From Eutrigla gurnardus (taxonomy: Eukaryota > Chordata > Actinopteri > Perciformes > Triglidae), in assembly GCA_963514095.1 (NCBI GenBank), contig OY741280.1:22429657-22493656 (forward strand): a stretch of DNA of 64,000 nt, read 5' to 3'. A program made the translations under genes and the position numbers. The notes below the pieces were generated by a model, which saw only the letters and a program-made list of their open reading frames with translations, had not been told where the DNA came from and did no database searches. Shown here piece by piece: positions 1 to 14,300 of the stretch (positions within the stretch are counted from its first letter, which is position 1; each line of letters opens with the position of its first letter).

Positions 1-689
1 ATGAATTCATCCGTGAATGACTGTTTAAATAAAAGGGGGGAGACAGCTGGTCTGGTTTATTATTCATGCCACTCCTGCTTTTTATTATTTCTTTGATTTA
101 ACACGAGAAGGTGATCCTCGTTCCGTGCTTTCTGGTGTAACATGAGTTCCAGTTTAGAGAAGATGAATCGGTTCATATTCGACTCTTTGTGTTGCACGTT
201 TTCCCTCAAGGTTACGACTTAGTCGACTTCCTCCACCCGGTTTAGAATACGAGTTACAATATCAAGAATTTAATATTTCTGTGAGAAAAGAAAAAACAAT
301 TTCCACTAAACACAAGATGAAAAACACGTTTCTGTAAGAACAGCCGGCAAAGTTGATGACTTCTCCAAACCAAGATTATCCCAGCTCACACACTGATGCT
401 ATCTCTCTCTCTCTCCCTCTCCCTCCCCCCCTCTCTCTCTCCCTCCGGAGTGTGAACAGACGCCTTGCTGTCTCAGCTTGGTGAACTTTGATCAGTGCCG
501 GGTTGCCAGGCTTCAGACAGACAAGGTCGGGGGGGGGGGGGGTGATGATGGCCGGCGTGCTGTCAGACGTGGGGAGTTGCCACCTGTTCTCCATTCTCTC
601 ATTAAACCATTAAAGAGCCCTCGAGGCTGTAGAGTCGTGGGTTTATCATTGAAGTGTCGATTTGGTTTTCCTCGTCGACCTCACAGACG
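1..689. other. Intergenic DNA, no gene seen
   Basis: I see no supportable exon here. A CT-rich low-complexity tract lies at about 401-445 and a run of 14 G at 529-542. Short open frames crossing these tracts have no family resemblance and no splice context. The 27-bp minisatellite follows directly. Confidence 0.6.
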
Positions 690-2477
690 ATAACCAACCT
701 GGGGTTCTTATAGGCGATAACCAACCTTGGGTTTGTATAGACAATAACCAACCTGGGGTTCTTATAGACGATAACCAACCTGGGGTTCTTATAGGCGATA
801 ACCAACCTTGGGTTTGTATAGACAATAACCAACCTGGGGTTCTTATAGACGATAACCAACCTGGGGTTCTTATAGGCGATAACCAACCTTGGGTTTGTAT
901 AGACAATAACCAACCTGGGGTTCTTATAGACGATAACCAACCTGGGGTTCGTATAGACGATAACCAACCTTGGGTTTGTATAGACAATAACCAACCTGGG
1001 GTTCTTATAGACGATAACCAACCTGGGGTTCGTATAGACAATAACCAACCTGGGGTTTGTATAGACGATAACCAACCTGGGGTTTGTATAGACGATAACC
1101 AACCTGGGGTTTGTATAGACGATAACCAACCTGGGGTTCTTATAGGCGATAACCAACCTTGGGTTTGTATAGACAATAACCAACCTGGGGTTCTTATAGA
1201 CGATAACCAACCTGGGGTTCGTATAGACAATAACCAACCTGGGGTTTGTATAGACGATAACCAACCTTGGGTTTGTATAGACGATAACCAACCTTGGGTT
1301 CTTATAGACAATAACCAACCTGGGGTTCTTATAGACAATAACCAACCTGGGGTTCTTATAGACAATAACCAACCTGGGGTTCGTATAGACGATAACCAAC
1401 CTGGGGTTCGTATAGACGATAACCAACCTGGGGTTTGTATAGACAATAACCAACCTGGGGTTTGTATAGATGATAACCAACCTGGGGTTTGTATAGACGA
1501 TAACCAACCTGGGGTTTGTATAGACGATAACCAACCTTGGGGGTTCGTATAGACGATAACCAACCTTGGGGGTTCGTAAAGACGATAACCAACCCTGGGG
1601 TTTGTATAGACAATAACCAACCTTAGGTTTGTATAGACGATAACCAACCTGGGGTTTGTACAGACGATAACCAACCTGGGGTTTGTATAGACGATAACCA
1701 ACCTTGGGTTTGTATAGACGATAACCAACCTGGGGTTCGTATAGACGATAACCAACCTGGGGTTCGTATAGACGATAACCAACCTGGGGTTTGTATAGAC
1801 AATAACCAACCTGGGGTTTGTATAGATGATAACCAACCTGGGGTTTGTATAGACGATAACCAACCTGGGGTTTGTATAGACGATAACCAACCTTGGGGGT
1901 TCGTATAGACGATAACCAACCTTGGGGGTTCGTATAGACGATAACCAACCTTGGGGGTTCGTATAGACGATAACCAACCTTGGGTTTGTATAGACGATAA
2001 CCAACCTGGGGTTTGTATAGACGATAACCAACCCTGGGGTTTGTATAGACAATAACCAACCTTAGGTTTGTATAGACGATAACCAACCTTGGGTTTGTAT
2101 AGATGATAACCAACCTTGGGGGTTCGTAAAGACGATAACCAACCCTGGGGTTTGTATAGACAATAACCAACCTTAGGTTTGTATAGACGATAACCAACCT
2201 TGGGTTTGTATAGACGATAACCAACCCTGGGGTTTGTATAGACGATAACCAACCTTGGGTTTGTATAGACGATAACCAACCTTGGGTTCGTATAGACGAT
2301 AACCAACCTGGGGTTCATATAGATGATAACCAACCTGGGGTTTGTATAGACGATAACCAACCTGGGGTTTGTATAGACGATAACCAACCTGGGGTTCGTA
2401 TAGATGATAACCAACCTTGGGGTTCATATATAGACGATAACCAACCTTGGGTTCGTATAGACAATAACCAACCTTAG
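690..2477. repeat. 27-bp minisatellite, about 66 units
   Basis: Tandem array with a unit of about 27 bp, of the form GATAACCAACC-TGGGGTTTGTATA-GAC. Unit variants differ mainly at CTGGGG/TTGGG, TTTGTA/TTCTTA/TTCGTA and GACGA/GACAA/GGCGA. Because 27 is divisible by three, every frame without a stop stays open, which gives long nonapeptide-repeat frames on both strands. These are a by-product of the period. Near the left edge three unit types alternate as an 81-bp higher-order repeat (about 697-940). Larger blocks are also duplicated: a block at about 1376-1555 recurs at about 1733-1910, and one at about 1560-1640 recurs at about 2110-2200. No start context or flanking exon suggests translation. 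Confidence 0.95.
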
Positions 2478-4295
2478 ATTTCACATGCAAAGCTGCCTTC
2501 CCAAACAGCAGACGTATAAGCCTTCCCTGCATCGGTTTGTTTTCCTGCTCCGACAGGAAGAAAGGAATCTTAAACCCAATCCTCTTTGCATGCCTGCAGG
2601 GTGGAGTTTGAATGACCTGATCAATTTCTAATCAGGAAAAAGACTCACAGTCCTTTTTACGCTCGCAGTAATAGACTCTCCCTCACAAATCTCTTTATCG
2701 ACGGCTCACTCCTAACGTGTTAAAGGGGGGAGGTGGGTTATTGGTGGGGGGGTTAGCAGATATATTCCCGGCGTGGATCTGCTGTTTCATAGGTGTAAAG
2801 AAAGATGTTCCTGAACACAGCGGGGCTGTTAGAGAGGCAGCGAGAGGCGGGAAGGAAACCCCGGGAGGTCCGCCTGCTTCGTCAGACATGATAAGAAGGG
2901 AAACAAAACGACTGCATTGTGTTCTGGGAGTCAGCAGCAGGTTAGAGACGAAATGAGAACAGAAACAGCAGCACAAAATAAAGTTAGTCATGAAAACATG
3001 AACATCTCGTCTTATATCGACTCATTGTTAATTCACAAACTCTCAAAGGTTAAATGTAAATATTATATACTGAGCTCATTAGGCCGATGGTGTGAATGTG
3101 TGAATGAATGATTTGGATGATATCGCTTTGAGTAGTTACTCACAATCATCATGGAAATGAGAAACACTCGAATATATCCGTGCAAGGTCGTCGTATTCAA
3201 CCTGTTAAAGTGCACGTGAATGAATAATACATATTTCATGAAACCACCTCGTGGTTGATTGTTGAAATGTTTAGAAGTCTGCAGGGAGGTCAAAGTCACC
3301 CACAAACCTGCAAAAGCTTCATGTTTTTTGCTCTTTTGCTGAATTACTGCTTCTTGGAAGTCGACAAAAAGCAATAAAGCATTTGAGGCTGGTGTATGAT
3401 GAGGGCGTTTTAAAGGTGCCGCTCCCAAAGTCTTATTGCTTTTATCGGTTTAAAACTTCCGCTTCAGTGAGGTTAAATAAATACAACCTACTTCCATCGG
3501 CACACTTGTTGGAATTAATTTGAATTTGATTGAAGAAAAACAAAAAAGAAAAAGCTTAAATGAAACACTCTCCATGGTGATGCACAGGAAATATTTGTTT
3601 AAGGTCTCTAAAAACAGGCGTAACATCATTTTTTTTTTTTTTGCTTGATATTCAGTGACGTGTCCTGATTTACTGGGGGAATATAGGGAAACATACAAGT
3701 AACGTGTTTTTACACATAAAGTTGGAATAATTTGCCAATGTCTTCCAAATTTCACTTGGTTAATTGGGACACATAATGTAAATCATTGCACCTGGTCAAA
3801 AGTGATGACTGATGCATTTAAATAGGAATAAACAGAGGATTGTGTCTGAAAACTAAATATTCCAACTTTATAAATGACAAAAAGTGTTACTTGGAAATAA
3901 TATATATTGTTAAAATACACTAAAAATGTTTTTTTTATAAAGTTTAGGTCAATCACTGAGATTTTTCATGATTATTTTTCTTTAGATATTATTTTGTGTT
4001 GGATATATTGCTCATATTCAGATATATGACGTATTTATGTCATGTAAATATTGTATTTGAGGAAAATAAAGAGCCTATTTTTCCATATATTTATCACATC
4101 AAATGTATTCCAGATGTAGGGGTGTTTTATTCAGGTTATTCAGGAATTACCATAAACCTGGGTAACAATTTAAATTATTATCATTTCTGAAGGTTTAAAT
4201 TGTTCGGATAGGATACGCGATGTTACAGGAGGGTTACGTTCAACACAAGCTGTTTGTGTGTCACAAAAATGCTCTTTTGTGTATTTGCCTTCTAG
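2478..4295. other. Intergenic / 5' flank of st3gal1, with an interspersed repeat copy
   Basis: No coding exon is recognisable. The segment at about 4085-4235 resembles 33160-33340 in cpsf1 intron 2: both carry AAACCTGG(G)TAACAATTTA, then TTTCTGAAGGTTTAAAT, then TTACAGGAGGGTTA in the same order. This marks an interspersed repeat. The rest is AT-rich single-copy-looking DNA. An upstream non-coding exon of st3gal1 is probably in this region or outside the window, but I cannot place it. Confidence 0.5.
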
Positions 4296-4523
4296 GTGGA
4301 TCATTAAAGAACTAATGACACATCAGTCATTCACCTCACAGAGTCAACATCCGAGCAGCGGCAGCTGAATGTGATTAACCCGGAGCCGTCCAGCCGCCCA
4401 ACCACTGGATTTACCTTCTGTACCGTTTCCATGAATCTCCCAGGGAACGGTTTTCAGGGCGGTCATGAACCCAACCTCGTGTGAAGAACAAACAGGATAT
4501 ATGCTCAACGGACGGCATTCAGC
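4296..4523 (+). other. st3gal1 5' UTR part of first coding exon
   Basis: A good acceptor (TTTGCCTTCTAG, ending at 4295) precedes the coding start by 228 nt, so the first coding exon is probably spliced to an upstream leader exon. Several out-of-frame ATGs occur in this leader before the chosen start at 4524. Confidence 0.5.
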
Positions 4524-6072
4524 ATGTCTCCACCCAGGCGGAAAATCAGGACTTTCGCTCTGCTCTTTTGCGTGGTCACGTTCGCCACGTTCCTGTTCAG
4601 CTATACCCTGAGGGACCCCTCGCTCTACTTCTTCAAGTACGCCTTCCGCCTGTCCGACAACTTCTTCTCCAGAGGGCCGTGCGCCTGCCGGCGGTGCATG
4701 ACGGAGCCGGAGGACGACCCCTGGTTCGCCGAGCGCTTCAATCAGTCCGTCCAGCCGCTGATGAGCCGGGAGAACAGTGTCCTCTCCGACGAGACCTTCA
4801 GGTGGTGGCAGGTAGGCCTCCGGAGGGACGGGGGGGACAATATATCAAAATATCGATATATCGTGAAACTCTGCTGCGATACGTTATGGATACACAAGCG
4901 CCAAATATCAACATTTTCTACATTTTCTTGCAATTACCTCTAGAGGTTGATTTTGTATATATCAATACTTAAAAACTTACCTGCTGATCCCAAGTTAAGT
5001 AACTTTTCCAAAACAATGTTAAAGGAAATAAACATACTAGCTTTCTTGCAATATATATATATTTATTTGTTTATTTTGAACTGTTGATTTTGTCATGAGC
5101 ACTTTCACACAGAACCTTTCACACTTGAAGGCATTGGCCAATCACGTTGTTATTAGTGTGTCAAAATATCCATGTATCGTAATACTCATTATCATTATCG
5201 ATACACTGTTGCCACTGGAGGCTTCTTGTTAAATCCACTTTTCTTGTAAATTGAATTCATGTCAGCGATGTAACTTATTACTTAAAGCAATTATATCGAA
5301 ACCAATACGTTCTGTACATCCTATTATTAGAGGACGCCTCTCTAAGTTAGAAAAGCCCATTCCCTGAAATTTATGTCCCACAAATTCTCCCACCTTTTTT
5401 TGGTCTGGAAGGCATCCAGCGCCTCGACGCCTTCCCACATTCACCTCACACCACGTCCAATTAGAGGCAAGAATAGAAAAATTACTGCAAGGTTGCCTCC
5501 TGTCACTACTCATTTCAGGAAACACTCCTCATGGGGAGCTCGATGAGGAGGCGCGTGTCACATATCAACGGCGGCCCCGGGGCCAGATGGCTGCCGCCGC
5601 GAGGCAAGGGCACAACCCCCAGGTGTACACCGGCTAAATGTCATTGAGTTTAGAATCTGGCGGGAAAATAATGTTGCGTAAGTCGGTTACGTTTTTTGAG
5701 ACCTCAATCAATACGTTCCTTAAAAAACCTGTAGTATGACCTGATACATGTATTCTGCCCTCTAGTGGATTATCATTCCACTGCAGTTCACTTCATAATG
5801 TCATTAAATCACCCTCACACTTTTGGCGGGAAAATCATTGCAAATTTTCAATTACAATTGAAAAAAAAATACATTTTTACCAATTTTTTTAAATATTTCT
5901 TTTTATTGAAACAATGCATTTTTTTTCTTTTTTTCCCCGTCATATGGTAAAAATCTCACTTCCCAAAAAAAAATTTCTGGCTATGTTTTGATGGAAAAAG
6001 CATGTATTCAATGTGAAATTAACAATCTATATCCATTCAGGGCTTCCAACGTTGCCCAACATACATAACGGA

Positions 6073-6112
<40 letters not shown>

Positions 6113-6273
6113 CCCTGCATTTATTTCCTGTCTCTGCGAGTTCAAAGCCGGCAGAAGAAGGCCGAAGCCAAAGAAGCTAAGCCGCCCCCGAGGTTATTTC
6201 AAAAAACACGCTCGGTGTCTCGAGCGTCGCTGCTCCTTGTTCAATCACTTCAACTTAAAGTGACCCCGGAGCC

Positions 6274-6346
<73 letters not shown>

Positions 6347-7941
6347 CTCTCTCTCTCTGTCACCAGTGGTTGCAGTCGGAGAGGCAGCCGGCCAACTTCA
6401 GCGAGGTGGTGGAGGAGCTGTTCCGAGTCGTCCCCGACCAGCTGCTCTACGTGGACGCCGGCCCCGAGCGCTGCAGGACCTGTGCCGTGGTGGGGAACTC
6501 TGGGAACCTGAAGGGGGCTCGGTACGGGGCCCTCATCGACGCCAGTGACGTCATCATAAGGTCAGCCGGCGCTTTCGATCCGTCCCCCGAAATGATTTGA
6601 TCCCAACCTTTCAAATATGTCCAAAACATACACACTAATACAACCTATAATAAGCAAATATAAATCTTTCTATTTGTTAAATGTCATGTTGTGAAATTGG
6701 GATGTAGAAATGCGGATATAGAATGAAAATCTGTTCTTTAAATATATGAATTATTATTTTAATGGCTTATCATGGTGATACGACAGGTTGTTAAAGGAGC
6801 CGATCATTCAGTCTGATAATTAAACCATTTTGTTTGAAGGTGAAACCGACATGAGAGCATCCCAAATGTCGGGTTTTACTTCCTCACTCGGGGTCGTTGC
6901 TACCATTAAGGCCTGTGAGGTTTTTATTATTTATATTTTTTAAGGGCTCTTTGTAATATTGAATTATTCAGCAGGTCTAATATCAGCATGAAGCCAGCAT
7001 TTATAAAAAAACGCAGCCGCACGGTTCCACGAATACGCAAAAATGGAGACATTTCAGTCTGTGGTTGCTCTCAGTATTCGAGTAAATACTTGAAAATAAC
7101 CTTCGTCTTCCAAACACATTAGCATAAATGTTCCCCTCGTTGACATTCAGAACGTTAATATGGCAGCAAACAACAATTAGCTGTGTAAAGATGCAGTGGA
7201 CTCACGTCTGTCCCTCTGTGTGTGTTGTTATCCGAGCTTTTCTCTGCACTGCTCATACGGCGGTCACAGCTGATGACTCCTTCCTGACCGACGCCGTCAC
7301 CGTGGAAACCACCACTGTTTTGCACATTGTTTGCACCGTTAGCGTAGTTAGCACCATTAGCTGCAAGCTGCCGACTCAGCCGTCGCCATGTTGAGAGCCA
7401 TGCAGTGGCAATAAACGTAATAGAAAAATAATAAGAAGTAATAATCTCTCCATGGAGCTCTTCTTCTGACAAATCAAAAGAGTACAACACAATACTATTC
7501 AGTTTAATGTCACTTTAATTACTTAAGAAACTATGAAAGAAACATGCAACAATGTCCCGGGACACTTTAATCACGTTACATATAACATATAAATAAAATA
7601 ATATATTGCATCGCAACCACCATGAAAGCGAATATTCATTCTTTATTTTAGATTAACACTCGGGTGTTTTTTATTTTAATATCCTACAGCACCGATCTGT
7701 TCTAAAACAAATATGGGATCAAATCAGCCGTCTAATGAGACGCACACAACGATGCTTCGTTTTGTTTGGTTATCTGTTAATTGAGAGGCAGACAAACAGT
7801 CGGGGGGGTCTGCCACGTTACCCAGCATGCACTCTGATGCTCACGCATCCTTGATGCAAATTTTGAGAGAAAATTATTTTCACAAAGCAGCAGATTTAAA
7901 AAATAATCAAGTTTATTCAAATGTTCGTCGGGGGAAAAGAG

Positions 7942-8009
<68 letters not shown>

Positions 8010-8288
8010 CGCTGTAATCTGTTCCACCGATTGCAGCTGAATTGGAAAAAAAGATGGAAAACACGAGGAGATTTTTTTTCTGGAGGGTTGTTGGTTTGAT
8101 ATCCACTGCAGATTACAATGATTGACTATGATAAAAAAAAGAAAAATGAAGGTAATTTGTTGGTCAAAATGGGTAAAAACATATATATATATAATGTTTT
8201 TTTCTGCACTGTTCTAATTTATCGTTTTACTCTTATATTCATCTTGTTGTACAGCACTTTGATGGTCACCTCATTATTATTATTATTA

Positions 8289-8350
<62 letters not shown>

Positions 8351-11300
8351 AAATATATCCTATTCACAGATTTGAGGTCAGGTTTTTGAATATTGATCTG
8401 CCAGGGTGGAATATGCAAATTCATAAAGAGTGGAGTTTTTCTAAGAATATTATATAACATAATTTTTGAATGATGTCACAATCTGCCGTCTCACACGGTG
8501 AGAAATAATAAAAATGAAATGAATATCTGGGTGTAGAAGATACTTATCGTCAGTGATACAACTGTATTAAACCAATGTTATTGATAGGATATTAGAGTCT
8601 ATATGAGTCTAGAGACTGAGACGCCGATGCCTTTCAGATACCCACAATGCAATTCTCCCAGATCCTCTAAAGCCCCCCTTTTCAGACCACTATGAATATT
8701 AAATGGAATCGGCCGATCGACTGAAGCCTCCTGTTTGCTCAGCAGATTGCAGAAGTGAAATACATTTGAATCCGAAATAAAGCGCCTTCGCCTGACAAAA
8801 GGAAGCTTAATGGATTTTTTCATATTGATGTTTGAAGTGCTGATAAAAGAAAAACATTTTAAAAAGTAGTTATTCAATTAGATTTGAATGATGTTTTCAT
8901 TCTAAGACATTGCTAATTGATGGGGAAAGGCTGACGCGTTATTCAAAAGTACGTTTTAGGTGCTTTTATCTGGTAAATGTGAGAATACAGCTTTTATCAT
9001 GGACTCAAAGACTAACGAACAAAAGACGATCGGCTCGGGTCCCGATCAATTATGTGTAAATGGAAAGTGCAACTTAATGGTGACAAAACTGTAAATGTGT
9101 GTTATTGTATCGTGAATAATGCAGCAGAAACAAATTAGACCTCATTAAATAATAATTAAGAAAAGTACGTGAGTGGCTGTGCTTTGTGTACACGCTAAAT
9201 ATTTCAGAAACGTATCACAAATAAGGCGATATATCTCTAAGAAAACAGCTCGGGAATCTCCGAAAGTTTTATCGTCAACTATTGGTTTCATTAATAAAGT
9301 TAAACATTATCTATCTCATTCTTTTTACTTTCCTCTCAACAGTTAAACAAACAGAATGTACGCTTTCATGTTAGATTCAATGTTGCAAGTCGCCTATGAT
9401 TATGGGAAACAATCGGACATTGGGGCTCCCTCCTGTGGATCAAAGGTGAACTGCAGATATGAATGTAAGATCAGAGACTACGGAAGAGACTAAATACCCA
9501 AATATAATCACTCTTATCTCACCCTTTATCCATCCATCCTTCCAGTATCGGCCCGTGGGTTCGATCCCTTGGACAGGTTGCCACTTTATCATCTAGAGAC
9601 AACATGCAGGCTCCGCACGGAAGGTGGATTTGATTCCTAATTGAGATTAGATCGTTGCACAACGTTGTCTTTGCAAATGAGGGAAACCTCAAAGATTCTT
9701 TTAAAAATAAATAAAGGTTTGAAATGAAAAATGAAGTGACTGAATATCACAGGGAAAGGGTTAAAAACTCAAAACCAGTTGCTGGATTACAGTAGTTTGA
9801 GTCTGTGGAATAAAGGTGTGTCTGTCACCGGGCCTCGCCGCTTTCCCCCCGGTGACAGAGGACTCTTAGTTGAGATCGATCGGTAAACGGTCTTCATGGT
9901 GACGCGGCCGTCACTAAGATGTTATCGAGAGTAACGGAGCGCCGTTTAAAATACCTAAAAGCAACATTTGCATGCAGTTTTCCCCCACGCGGCTCTTTTA
10001 ATTCATCACAGCGAGTCTTTGTCAACCGCTGTGACACGTCGCCGCTGTACGATGCCACATTACTGCACTTATCTTCTCCCCCCCTCCCCTCCCCTCCCCT
10101 CCCCCGCCATTGTCTACCAATTCAATTACCCGATGGCAGGAGACAAGAGTTATTCTTTGCCATTAGCAGAATAGTTTCCACCGCAGCAGCATGGTGGATA
10201 CATATTTTGTATTATTTTATTCATTCTGGTCTGAGCTTCACATTTTGGGAGTCGAGTAACGGCGGCGAGCCAAAAGGTCACCCGGGGGCTGAACCCCCCC
10301 GAAGGAGCCGCGAGGCGCTAAGGTGAATACATATTTTACAGCAACTTGGACAACATGACAACACATTTCTATCTCTCCTACCGAACCAGACAAACGTGGA
10401 CATATTGTATAATCACTCACATTCATTTGTTGTCATAGCAACGGCAAACATCGGGTGTTGGTGGAACCAAGCGACCTGATTATATCGGCTATATGTGCCA
10501 ATGTTATGTTTTTTAAGTGGCAAATTTCCCGATCCAGACAATCCAGACAGACGTGGACTCTATATCGTATAATCACTCTCGTCTTCTTCATCTTTCAACA
10601 TCTGATCTCATTCTCTCAGTACTTCCAGCGTATTTGAGTTGAGGAGACGACGGCCGTGTGATTGTCTCATCCCTCATATTTACTCTGTTGAAGTGAGGAT
10701 CAGTCAGGCTGATACTCTATGATGTGATGTAAGCCCGTGCAAATAACTTCATTAAGATGGAGCTCACAGCCGGCGGATGTAAAAGGTATGGGCTCGTCAT
10801 ATTTGTCACAAGAAGAAGAAAAAATCCCCTGTTTGAAATTGGCTTTAAAACTGCAGATTTTCACTCTGAATTTGTAACTAGAAACGGTGTTCTTTAAAAG
10901 CTGCCGACGAGATTCAGAGGATGAACTCCTTTTATCTCCGAGTGTGTTATTACTGTAATGATATGGCTCCCGGGGGCCCACAAGATGGCCCGAACGTTTC
11001 TCCAGAAGTGCCTCTTACCCATCAACAGCCTCCGACTCTGACTTTCACATGAGCTGCATTTAATGTTCGTAATCTGAGCCCTAAAGCTCCTCTCTTTGCC
11101 TTATTCCTCCTTGTTATTATGATTATGGCACTTTCAGAGATCCGTCATGACTAAAGATTTCCAATTAAGACTTGTTTTCTTCTTGTGAGTCCGATCCACT
11201 CCGCAATCAATCCTGTCCTTTTGGTCAGAGAAGCGATTTGTTTTTGTGACACAAAGAAACGATGGAGCTCAGGCGGCGTGATTGCCACTTGGGTGACCGG

Positions 11301-14300
11301 CATTACACTTGAACGTGCATTATGTGACAGGAATTCAGATAAATGCCAGTTTCTTACACCTTCATTTGTGTTTGCTTATTATACAGTCTATGAATGTAGC
11401 TTTTTTTTATATTTAAATTGTTAAATTTTAGAAAGAGCCCTGTCAGATATACCTCAGCAGTGAGTTTAGATGTATAGTTCACCAGACGCAGGTTTCCTTG
11501 CGGCGGCGGTCGTGTGTTTACTGTGATGGAGAGTGACAGTCGCTGCCGGCAGACAGTCCGCGGTGGAAAACGGCTTCGTTGGATGTGAAGCACTGAAGAG
11601 GAGATAAACACAGCTGTTATTCTGCTCAGTGTTGTCTTTACTGGGGAAGAAGTTCCTGAAGTTTTGGATTTCTAGCTAAGCATTTCAACAGTCAACAACA
11701 TTTCTTTAATTAAACTGAGCCGGTATTGCTTTTGTTAAATCTGGCAATCATTCCTTCCTTTTATTACAAGTGAGTCCAAAAACCAGTTTAGCCAAATTCC
11801 ATAAACTATCTTTCGACTCCTTCCTTGGCACTAAAGGACACCGTACGATACATTTACAATCAAATATATCAAAACAACATCAAATAAAGACAGTGGGGTT
11901 TACTCATAGGCCATGTATGTACGGTGATGTCATCAGTTTGGTTTTTGGGAATTGTTTATTTTTAGCAAAGGCAGTAAAAATGTTAACCAATCAAATTGAA
12001 AAGACTCTTTCAGCGGGTTCAAGTTGCAGAGCAAAGCCCCGCCCTCAAGCGTATCCTCTTTTATGGTCCATTTTACTCCAAATGGGACCATCATTTACAA
12101 ATGAATGGGGGAAAAAACCTTTAAACAGGACAACTGCAAGCCTTCCAGACCAGAAGACAACCATATAACAACCTTTCAGTGCCACATTGTAAGTTTAGTC
12201 TTCACCTCCCTTTTTTTAATTGCAACGCCTGAAGCTTTAAAACCCACACCTGAGACTCCCCGTTGCCTCATTTCTCTGCTCCCAGATCCTCACCCACCTC
12301 ATCAAAATGTAAAGAGTGTTCATTCCTCATCATGATTATTAGTCGGCTGGAACTGTGCAGGCATTTGGAAAAGTCTCAGGCTTTACGAAGAGGGGGGAGC
12401 AGCGAACTGGTGAAACACCGCTGACCTTTTAAAGAGTTAGATGGCTATTACATGCTGCGTGATCCGGCTGCAGCCTGAAGCACCCGAGGGTGGGGGGAGT
12501 GCAGGAATACTGGTGGTTCTGGGCTTTGTGTGTTTTTTTGGGCAAACAGCCTTTTTACGTGACATTAAAGATGCCATCAATCATGTAGCAGCATCACAGT
12601 TTTTCACTTTATCAAGATGAAAGAAAAGACTTTCACGAAATGGAAAAGACCTTTAAGAGTTTAAGAGATGTCGTTTATTCAGGTCTCCTCACAAGGGCTT
12701 CCCTAATATTAGAAGTGTTTTATATTATTTATAGATAAGCACTGAGGTATGACGTCTATGTAATCGATCAAGGCATATTATATTAGCTCCACGCCAGCTT
12801 GTTACACAACATTAACCTGAGCATCGATAACATCCAATAAACAATTAAAATACCGGCCTTAGTTTCATAAATCCATGTTGTTTTTCATCATATTACATAT
12901 TATATATATAGTATATATTCTGAGAATATAAGCACTCATGAAAAGGTTGTAAAACTCCGATTCATCAATCAACGGGCGTACAACTTTCTTCCATTTCAAC
13001 TTGTCCGACTTGTACATTTGAGCCTTTAAGACTCGCGCTGACAGAAGTTGATTGATGAGCCAAAGTTCTGGCACTTTATAGTCGACGCTGCAAATCACTC
13101 GTCAATATATCTGTCATCAGTAAAAACCTCTGGCTCTCGCTCGTCCACGGAGAACCAGCCATCTGCTCCGGGTTCATCACGCTGGAAGGCTGTTTCAGTT
13201 TAGAATTCTACACATCTGTTATCATATTATTATTTACATTCGCTAATGTTTCAGACGCACAGTGATCCTTTTTTTGTTTCAGGTCCATCTAGTACAGACT
13301 TAGAATATCGATTAGACACAATCTGAATTTGTGATTGAGATTACGTGATGGAGCCGAATCCACTTTAAGGAGCTTCCTTTCAGACTTAGTATTGAAGCGT
13401 TGTCCCCCTGCTGTGTGTGATGAGCCTTGCAATCATTTTTTCTTTTGCTGTTGTGTGAAGATTTCAAATGGAAGATGTAGTTTGGTTATTTTGGGGGGGA
13501 AATCAGAAAATAAGGTAAATTGTAGTTCCACTTCTTATATACGGTCTATGAATCCAGCCAGTGGTCACAACGATGATGGGATAATATTTAAAATATTGAT
13601 GAGAAAACAAGAAGATGTTACTGCTCTGCTGGAATTCTAATTTATGAAAATGTTCGTATTCCATGTGTTTCTGGACGAGGAGCTGCTACTTCAGTGATCA
13701 AAATAAAGACAAAAGAAATGATGAATTATTCTATTTCTTTCCCTCCCTCTCTCTTTATCCTTGATGGAAACGGGAGGCAGACAGTCTTGTACATGTGTTC
13801 ATGAAGAAAGACGCGTCTTTATTCATAATAATCAGTGCTTTGTCAATAATAACCATCTGGGGCTGCAGCTTTATTACAGGTGACAAAAACACTCGCTGGC
13901 CTTTCTGCCTTTTCACACTTTAGTGAGCTGCTGAATTAAAGTCGTGTGAATCATATGTCTGTGCCTGTTTTATAATTGGTTGGTTTTTATATGGCTGATT
14001 TATTTAATTGACCAAGATAGGATATATGGATTTTTATCCAAAAACTAGTCCAATGATAGAAGATGTTGCAAACTAATTACACTTTTCTTGAGGTGACTTG
14101 ATGAAATACAACCAAAGCTTTCTCATATTATTATTTATTATTATTTATGTGAGTGTAAAGTTGGTCTAATGGCCTCAGAGCTGCAACAAGCTAATGTAGC
14201 ATTAGCACGTAGCACAAAAGGCAAGGCAAGGCAATTTTATCTGTAAAGCAACTTTCAACAACAAGGCAATTCAACGTGCGTTACATAATACATTAAAAGC

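Noticed and set aside
602..2414. Open frames of up to 540 codons on both strands across the minisatellite
   Set aside because: They result from a stop-free 27-bp period. No start context, exon structure or family resemblance supports translation.
690..2477. CRISPR-like regular repeats
   Set aside because: Units are contiguous with no unique spacers, and the DNA is from an animal; it is a minisatellite.
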